Positions 59,349 through 64,000 of a stretch of 64,000 nucleotides of DNA are shown here, in pieces. Position 1 is the stretch's first letter. Every line of letters begins with the position of its first letter. The DNA comes from DASQWP01 sp050697555 (GTDB lineage: Bacteria; Actinomycetota; Thermoleophilia; Gaiellales; Gaiellaceae). A model generated the notes under the pieces. That model did not search any database and had not been told where the DNA came from. It saw only the letters and a program-made list of their open reading frames with translations. The position numbers were made by a program, and so were the translations under genes. Where the stretch lies: positions 1 to 64,000 of the forward strand of contig JBOHAD010000005.1 in assembly GCA_050697555.1 (NCBI GenBank), written 5' to 3'.

Positions 59349-60314
59349 CTAGGCTCCTTTCCGGACGAGGGGAAGCACCTCAGCGGCCGCAAGCTCGAGC
59401 TGCTCCTCGGCTCGCTCCACTGGGACGGGGAAGAGCGCCACGGCGTCCGCGCCGGCGTCGAGCTGACGCTCGATTGCGGCGGCGCACGCGGGCGGGTCGC
59501 CGACGACGGCGAGATCGTCGAGCCACGACTCGGGGAGCTCGCGGGCGAGCGCGGCGGCGCCGCCGCGCACGAGGATCGCCTCGAGCTGCTCGGAGGTCCC
59601 GTGGAGGTCGGTGAAGACGCTGCGGCCGCGGGCGAGGTCGCGGACGAGGCGCGGGCGGACGACCGTGCGTGCCCGCTCCGCAGCGCGGTCGACGGAGAAG
59701 AGCGCGAGGCTGACGACGCGGTGCCGGCCGGAGCGGCGGGCCTCGCGCGCTCCCGCCTCGGCTTGCTCGCGCGCCCACGCGACGTAGGCCGGGCTCTTCA
59801 CCCATGAGAGAACGCTGCCGTCGGCGAGCGCGCCGGCGAGCCGGAGCATCTTCGGCCCGGTCGCGCCGACGTAGAAGGGGACGGGGCTCTCGGCCGGGAA
59901 GGCGAGGCGCACCGGCCCGACTTCCTGGCCGCCGACGAGGGCGGGGGTCTCCTCGAGGCACCGGCCCACCTCGCGGAGCGGCGAGGCGGGCTTCAATCCC
60001 ATCTCGGCGAGCCGGCCCGGCTCGCCGGCGCCGACCCCGACGCGGACGCGGCCCGGGTGGAGCCGCGCGAGCGTCGCCACCTCCATCGCGAGCACCGCCG
60101 GCGTCCGCACGACGGCGGAGACGACGCCGAGGCCGACGGGGATCGTCTCGGTCGCGTCGAGGACGGCCGTTGCCCCGACGAGCCCCCCCGAGTGAAAGTA
60201 GTGCTCGGAGTACCAGAGCTCGGCGTAGCCGAGCTCCTCCGCCCGACGGGCGAGCTCGACTCCGCGCTCGGGCGCGACGGCGCTGCCGAGCAGAACGCCG
60301 ACTGGAGAGCTCAC
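59349..60314 (-). CDS. LLM class oxidoreductase (probably F420-dependent), copy 3
   Basis: A 321-residue TIM-barrel oxidoreductase: VGVLLGSAVAPERGVELARR, ELWYSEHYFHSGGLVGATAV, VGLGVVSAVVRTPAVLAMEV and VGDPPACAAAIERQLDAGAD. It lies 2 bases from the trimethylamine-dehydrogenase-type gene and overlaps the SnoaL-like gene by GTGA. The EHYFHSGG segment differs from copies 1 and 2 (EDCFYTGG, EDFFYGGA), so substrate specificity may differ. Confidence 0.85.
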   Translation of the reverse strand: MSSPVGVLLGSAVAPERGVELARRAEELGYAELWYSEHYFHSGGLVGATAVLDATETIPVGLGVVSAVVRTPAVLAMEVATLARLHPGRVRVGVGAGEPGRLAEMGLKPASPLREVGRCLEETPALVGGQEVGPVRLAFPAESPVPFYVGATGPKMLRLAGALADGSVLSWVKSPAYVAWAREQAEAGAREARRSGRHRVVSLALFSVDRAAERARTVVRPRLVRDLARGRSVFTDLHGTSEQLEAILVRGGAAALARELPESWLDDLAVVGDPPACAAAIERQLDAGADAVALFPVPVERAEEQLELAAAEVLPLVRKGA

Positions 60315-60712
60315 CCGCCCGCGTCCACGTAGGGCGGGAAGTGGCGTTGCGCCAGGGCCGCGTCGTTGTTCATCGTGAGCGAGACGATCTTGCCGTCGCG
60401 CACGCGGACGACGTCCACGCCGGTCGTGGCCCACGGATGGCCGTCCGCCGTCCTCGCCGTCTCGCTCCAGATGCCGCAGCCGACGTCGCCGTCGACGACG
60501 ACGTGGTCGAGCCGCCGGTCGAGGTCCTCGAGGAGACCCTCGGAGAAGTCGATGAAGCGCCGGAACGCCGGCAGCCCGCGGAACGTGCCCTGGCCGAGGA
60601 ACGTGACCACGACGTCGTTGGCCATGAGCCCGAGCATGCGTTCGAGGTCGCCCGCCGCGTAGGCGTCGTACAGCTCCTCGACGCGGGCTCGCGTCTCTAC
60701 CTCGGCCGTCAC
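60311..60712 (-). CDS. SnoaL/NTF2-like protein, copy 4
   Basis: A 133-residue NTF2-fold protein: VEELYDAYAAGDLERMLGLM, FLGQGTFRGLPAFRRFIDF, VDVVRVRDGKIVSLTMNND. GTG start overlaps the REDY-like gene stop, and the stop overlaps LLM copy 3. A limonene-epoxide-hydrolase or ketosteroid-isomerase-like activity is typical of the fold; not assignable further. Confidence 0.75.
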   Translation of the reverse strand: MTAEVETRARVEELYDAYAAGDLERMLGLMANDVVVTFLGQGTFRGLPAFRRFIDFSEGLLEDLDRRLDHVVVDGDVGCGIWSETARTADGHPWATTGVDVVRVRDGKIVSLTMNNDAALAQRHFPPYVDAGG

Positions 60713-61047
60713 TCGAGCACCGTCCCGTGCACGGGCAGCGACCGCATGCGGTCGACGTGGGCCTCCCACTCCGCGACGAACTCGTGCCACTCGTCCGTCT
60801 GCTCGAGCCGAGCGATATCGGCGTAGTAGTCATCGACGCTCGTCACCTCGACGACGTCGAGGTAGTCGTACGGGACGCCGTCCTCGTCGAAGAGCCGGCC
60901 CTCGAGCCGCGTTACGGTGTAGCTCGTGATCGCGGGAACCGACCGGCCCATGGGGATGTCCCGCTCGAGCAGGAACCGGTCGCCCTGCTCGCGCGAGACG
61001 CCGTCCCGCAGCTTGTTCAGGAAGAAGATCCGCTCCGCCATCCTCAT
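60709..61047 (-). CDS. REDY/HapK-like dimeric alpha-beta barrel protein, copy 2
   Basis: A 112-residue homologue of 32011-32331: RIFFLNKLRDGVSREQGDRF, GRSVPAITSYTVTRLEGRLF, YDYLDVVEVTSVDDYYADI. A GAGAGGAGC site precedes ATG 61047. Heads the SnoaL-LLM-flavoprotein run, 19 bases after hyuA. Confidence 0.65.
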   Translation of the reverse strand: MRMAERIFFLNKLRDGVSREQGDRFLLERDIPMGRSVPAITSYTVTRLEGRLFDEDGVPYDYLDVVEVTSVDDYYADIARLEQTDEWHEFVAEWEAHVDRMRSLPVHGTVLE

Positions 61048-61066
61048 GCGCTCCTCTCTGTGGACT

Positions 61067-62638
61067 CTAATCCGCCGCCGTCGCGGCGACCCCGGTCAGG
61101 CCGAGCTCGAGCTCGCCAACCGCCTTCACCCGGATCCGCGTCGCGTTGCCGGGCAGATACGCCAGCGGGACCTCGTCGACGTCCACCACACGCACGGTGT
61201 CCGGGCGGGCCCCCGCGTCGACGGCCCGCTGAGAGGCCTGCGCCACGGCCTCGTCGAGAACCGCGTCGCGCGAAGTGCCGTCGAGGCGGAAGATGCGGTC
61301 GGTCTCGCCGCCGGCCTGGGCGATGGCCGCGCCGATGGCGTTCGCGACGGCGAAGTGCTTCGGCTTCACGACCTCGGTAGCCCCGCGCAGCCTCTCGCCG
61401 ACGAGGATCGACCCGCCGCCGACGACGACGACCGGAACCGCCGCTGCCGTCGTCTTCATCCGCTCGAGCCCGTCCGCGATCGAGCGCTCGACGAGCGCGA
61501 GCCCCTCCTCGACGAGCGCGCGCTCGAGCGAGGCGACCCGCTCGGGCTCCCCGATCGACGCGGCGCCGACGGCGACCGCAAGGTCGGTCGCCGTCAGGGT
61601 GTTGCCCCCGAATACGAGGGCGCGCCGCGGGAGCTCGTAGCCGACGCTGTCGGGCCCGACCGTGAGCACTCCGTCGCGGCGGACGACGCTGCCGCCCCCT
61701 ACGCCGAGGGAGACGACGTCCGGCATGCGGAAGTTGGTGCGAACGCCGCCGATGTTGACCGCGAGCGAGGCCTCGCGGGGAAAGCCGTGGACGAGCACAC
61801 CGATGTCGGCGGTCGTCCCGCCCAGGTCGACGACAGCGCAGTCCTCGAGCTCCGAGAGGAAGGCCGCGCCACGCATCGAGTTAGTCGGGCCGGAGGCGAA
61901 CGTCGCTACGGGGTACCGCTCGGCGTAGTCGACGCTCATGAGCGTCCCGTCGTTCTGGGTCAAGTAGACGGGCGCCGCGATGCCGTGCTCGGACACTGCA
62001 CCGCGGAACGCCCCGATGACGTGGGCGGCGAGCTCCCGCAGGCAGGCGTTGACGATCGTGGCGTTCTCCCGCTCCAGGAGGCCAATGCGGCCAATCTCGT
62101 GCGAGAGGCTGACGAGCGCCTCGGGCGCCTCGACCGCGAGGATCTCGGCCGCCTCCTCCTCGTGCTCCGAGCTCACGGGCGAGAATACCGAGGAGACCGC
62201 GATCGAGCGGATGCCCTTCGCGGCGATGTCCGCGCCGACGCGCCTCAGCTCTTTGCGGTCGAGAGGCGAGATGGCCCGACCGTCGAACTCGCTGCCGCCA
62301 TGGCAGAGATACACGTGTCCGCCGAGGAGCGCGCGCACGCGCTCGGGCCAGTCGACCATCGGCGGCAGCGAGGCCGTCGCCGGCAGCCCGAGACGCACCG
62401 CCGCCGTCGGGACAAGCGAGCGCCCCTCCACGAGCGCGTTCGTGAAGTGGGTAGTGCCGATCATGACGCCGGCGGCACGGGTGGCGTCCGGGTGCGCCTC
62501 GGTCAGCCTGCGCAAAGCTGTCACGATCCCGCTCGTGACATCGGCCGTCGTGGGCGCCTTGACCTCCGCCAGGACGTGGCGGCCGTCGACGAGCACGGCG
62601 TCCGTGTGCGTGCCGCCGACGTCGATCCCGATCCGCAT
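61067..62638 (-). CDS. Hydantoinase/oxoprolinase family protein (HyuA-like)
   Basis: A 523-residue ATP-dependent hydrolase subunit. The actin-like ATPase motif MRIGIDVGGTHTDAVLV starts the protein, ATG 62638 being preceded by GGAGG. MIGTTHFTNALVEG, VYLTQNDGTLMSVDYAE and AVVDLGGTTADIGVL are family landmarks. It opens hydantoin- or oxoproline-like rings with ATP, usually with a HyuB partner, which is absent here; DUF917-associated forms often lack HyuB. Operator site D lies 31 bases upstream. Confidence 0.88.
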   Translation of the reverse strand: MRIGIDVGGTHTDAVLVDGRHVLAEVKAPTTADVTSGIVTALRRLTEAHPDATRAAGVMIGTTHFTNALVEGRSLVPTAAVRLGLPATASLPPMVDWPERVRALLGGHVYLCHGGSEFDGRAISPLDRKELRRVGADIAAKGIRSIAVSSVFSPVSSEHEEEAAEILAVEAPEALVSLSHEIGRIGLLERENATIVNACLRELAAHVIGAFRGAVSEHGIAAPVYLTQNDGTLMSVDYAERYPVATFASGPTNSMRGAAFLSELEDCAVVDLGGTTADIGVLVHGFPREASLAVNIGGVRTNFRMPDVVSLGVGGGSVVRRDGVLTVGPDSVGYELPRRALVFGGNTLTATDLAVAVGAASIGEPERVASLERALVEEGLALVERSIADGLERMKTTAAAVPVVVVGGGSILVGERLRGATEVVKPKHFAVANAIGAAIAQAGGETDRIFRLDGTSRDAVLDEAVAQASQRAVDAGARPDTVRVVDVDEVPLAYLPGNATRIRVKAVGELELGLTGVAATAAD

Positions 62639-62668
62639 CCCGCCTCCGATTGACACCAACTCTACTGT

Positions 62669-62685
62669 TTGAGACGGTGTACCAA
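62669..62685. promoter_or_regulatory. Regional operator, site D (hyuA / sugar-kinase divergent promoter)
   Basis: TTGAGACGGTGTACCAA in the 70-base gap between the leftward hyuA (31 bases to its ATG, the same distance as site A to dppB) and the rightward kinase (23 bases). Followed by AATTCTTAC as at site C. Confidence 0.7.
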
Positions 62686-62708
62686 ATTCTTACCTCTCAC
62701 GGAAACTC

Positions 62709-63695
62709 ATGATTCCCGAGACCGAGGTGGTGACGTTCGGCGAGGCGATGATCCGCCTCTCGCCGCCGGGGGCGCAGCGACTGGAGCAGGCCCACACCCT
62801 CGATCTCTGGGTGGCCGGGGCCGAGCTCAACGTCGCCGTGGGCCTCTCGCGTCTGGGCACGCAGACGGCCTGGGTATCGCGGGTTCCAAAGAGTCCGCTG
62901 GGGCGCAAGGTGATCGCGCACGCGCGTGCCAACGGCGTCGACGCGAGCGGCGTCGTCTGGGCGGAGGACGGGCGGCTCGGGCTGTTATTCGTCGAGGTGG
63001 GCCAGACGCCGAGGCCGAGCGCGACGCTCTACGATCGCGGTAGGTCGTCCTTCGCCGCCCTGGAGGGCGACGAGTTCGACTGGCCGGCCCTCCTCGCCGG
63101 CGCCCACGCCTTCCACACGAGCGGGATCACGCCGGCGCTCTCGCCCGGGTGTGCGCGCGCCGCGGCGGCCGGCCTGGCCGTCGCGCGCGAGGCAGGCTGC
63201 CACACATCGTACGACCTCAACTTCCGAGCTCTCCTCACGAGCCCCGAGGAGGCGAGGCGCCAACTCAAGGAGCTCGCGCCGACGATCGACACCGTCATCG
63301 CCTCGAGCGGCGAGGCGGCCGAGGTGTTCGGCCTCTCCGGGTCGCCTACGGAGGTCGCCGCGCGCATGCGCGACGAACTCGGCCTCTCCCGAGTGGTCGT
63401 TTCGAGCCGCGTCCACGGCCGCGACGGCACGCAGTCCCGGCACAGCGCGGTCGTCGACGACGACGTGGAGGAGGTGCGCTCGGCCGAGTTCCGGACCGTC
63501 GACCCGCTGGGCGGCGGCGACGCGTTCTCCGCTGGCTTCCTCCATGGACTCCTCCAGGACGGGCCGCGGCGGGGACTCGAGCTGGGCGGCGCCGTTGCCG
63601 CGCTCAAGCAATCGATCCCGGGCGACTTCGCGGTCGTAAGCCCGGAGGAGGTCGACCAACTCCTGGACGGCGGCGACGTGCGCACGCGGCGGTGA
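62709..63695 (+). CDS. kdgK: PfkB family sugar kinase (2-keto-3-deoxygluconate kinase-like)
   Basis: A 328-residue ribokinase-fold kinase. It opens VVTFGEAMIRLSPPG with WVAGAELNVAVGLSRLG (substrate-binding GGxxxN variant). YDRGRSSFAALEGDEFDW is typical of ketodeoxygluconate kinases, and the C-terminal DPLGGGDAFSAGFLHGL carries the catalytic Asp. It overlaps the aldolase-family gene by GTGA; that neighbour supports a 2-keto-3-deoxy-sugar acid role. Site D upstream links it to the catabolic regulon. Confidence 0.8.
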   Translation: MIPETEVVTFGEAMIRLSPPGAQRLEQAHTLDLWVAGAELNVAVGLSRLGTQTAWVSRVPKSPLGRKVIAHARANGVDASGVVWAEDGRLGLLFVEVGQTPRPSATLYDRGRSSFAALEGDEFDWPALLAGAHAFHTSGITPALSPGCARAAAAGLAVAREAGCHTSYDLNFRALLTSPEEARRQLKELAPTIDTVIASSGEAAEVFGLSGSPTEVAARMRDELGLSRVVVSSRVHGRDGTQSRHSAVVDDDVEEVRSAEFRTVDPLGGGDAFSAGFLHGLLQDGPRRGLELGGAVAALKQSIPGDFAVVSPEEVDQLLDGGDVRTRR

Positions 63696-64000
63696 TCGTC
63701 GCTGGCACAATCGCCGCCGTCGTGACGCCGTTCACGGCAGGGGGGGCAGAGGTCGACCTCGACCTCCTCGACCGCCACATCGCCTGGCTCGCCGAGCACG
63801 GGATCCGCTGCATCGCCCCGCTCGGGACGAACGGCGAGGGGCCGTCCCTCTCGCTCGCCGAGCGTGAGCGTGTCATCGAGCACCTCGCGGGCCACCCAAG
63901 CGGCGTTGCGCTCCTGCCCGGAACCGGCTGCACGTCGCTGCCGGAGACGATCGCCCTCTCGCGTCTCACCGTCGAGCACGGCGCGGCCGGCGTTCTCGTC
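63692..64000 (+). CDS. DapA/KdgA-family aldolase, N-terminal part (cut by window edge)
   Basis: The first 103 residues of a class I TIM-barrel aldolase/synthase: VVTPFTAGGAEVDLDLLDRH, then APLGTNGEGPSLSLAERERV (GTNGE in place of GTTGE) and the start of the barrel. Position after a KDG-type kinase favours 2-keto-3-deoxygluconate aldolase over dihydrodipicolinate synthase. The catalytic Lys and Tyr lie beyond the window. Confidence 0.8.
   Translation, partial: MIVAGTIAAVVTPFTAGGAEVDLDLLDRHIAWLAEHGIRCIAPLGTNGEGPSLSLAERERVIEHLAGHPSGVALLPGTGCTSLPETIALSRLTVEHGAAGVLV

Noticed and set aside
30057..63695. A complete ergothioneine degradation pathway.
   Set aside because: The trimethylamine-dehydrogenase-type enzyme and DUF917 protein hint at it, but no ergothionase or urocanase-like gene is present in the window.

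Overview
The window is GC-rich bacterial DNA with tight head-to-tail genes, many GTGA/ATGA start-stop overlaps and many GTG starts. Three LLM-type (probably F420-dependent) oxidoreductases, CO-dehydrogenase-type molybdenum hydroxylase subunits and an actinobacterial style of small regulators suggest an Actinomycetota chromosome, perhaps class Thermoleophilia. No rRNA or core marker gene is present, so this placement is inference.

Layout. (1) 1-1817: an ABC-2 exporter pair, a small membrane protein and a TetR regulator, followed by a short relic of heme O synthase (ctaB) at 1898-2062. (2) 2166-10271, minus strand: a copper and cytochrome-oxidase maturation block. Read in transcription order it holds a small exported protein, CtaG, two small membrane proteins and an Asp-box repeat protein, then a TlpA thioredoxin, CcdA, a second TlpA, SCO1 and a copper P-type ATPase with an N-terminal cupredoxin domain. 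(3) 10322-13838: a metal-efflux block with two ArsR regulators, three cation diffusion facilitators and a YnfA-like protein; one ArsR gene has a clear inverted-repeat operator.

(4) 13.9-29.4 kb: two related, very small integrative elements on either side of a tRNA-Lys/Glu/Val cluster. Each carries a tyrosine integrase, a MerR-like excisionase, a divergent XRE regulator paired with a nucleotidyltransferase-like protein, and a MobF relaxase-helicase, with no type IV secretion genes. Element 2 is precisely delimited by a 42-bp direct repeat of the 3' part of tRNA-Val (20784-20825 and 29367-29408). It carries two oligopeptide-type ABC permease genes and a DUF433/DUF5615 toxin-antitoxin pair. Element 1 carries an AbiEii-type pair; its ends are not resolved. 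A tRNA-Asp gene follows.

(5) 30-64 kb: a large catabolic region. It encodes two complete peptide/amine-type ABC importers, one with a frameshifted binding protein; a three-subunit molybdenum hydroxylase whose large subunit lies 17 kb from the small and medium subunits; three LLM oxidoreductases; four SnoaL/NTF2-like proteins; two REDY-like proteins; three ATC-hydrolase-like proteins; a phosphotriesterase-like hydrolase; an aminotransferase; a DUF917 protein; a hydantoinase A; and a trimethylamine-dehydrogenase-type flavoprotein with a conserved flavinylation Cys and aromatic bowl. An IclR regulator sits in the middle. At the right edge are a 2-keto-3-deoxy-sugar kinase and aldolase.

Five copies of a 17-bp partial palindrome, TTGARACnnnGKnyCAA, lie at five promoters of this region, which suggests one shared regulon. 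The chemistry of the encoded families points to uptake and breakdown of a small N-rich, possibly S-containing, compound such as a methylated amine or (thio)hydantoin. The actual substrate cannot be read from the sequence.
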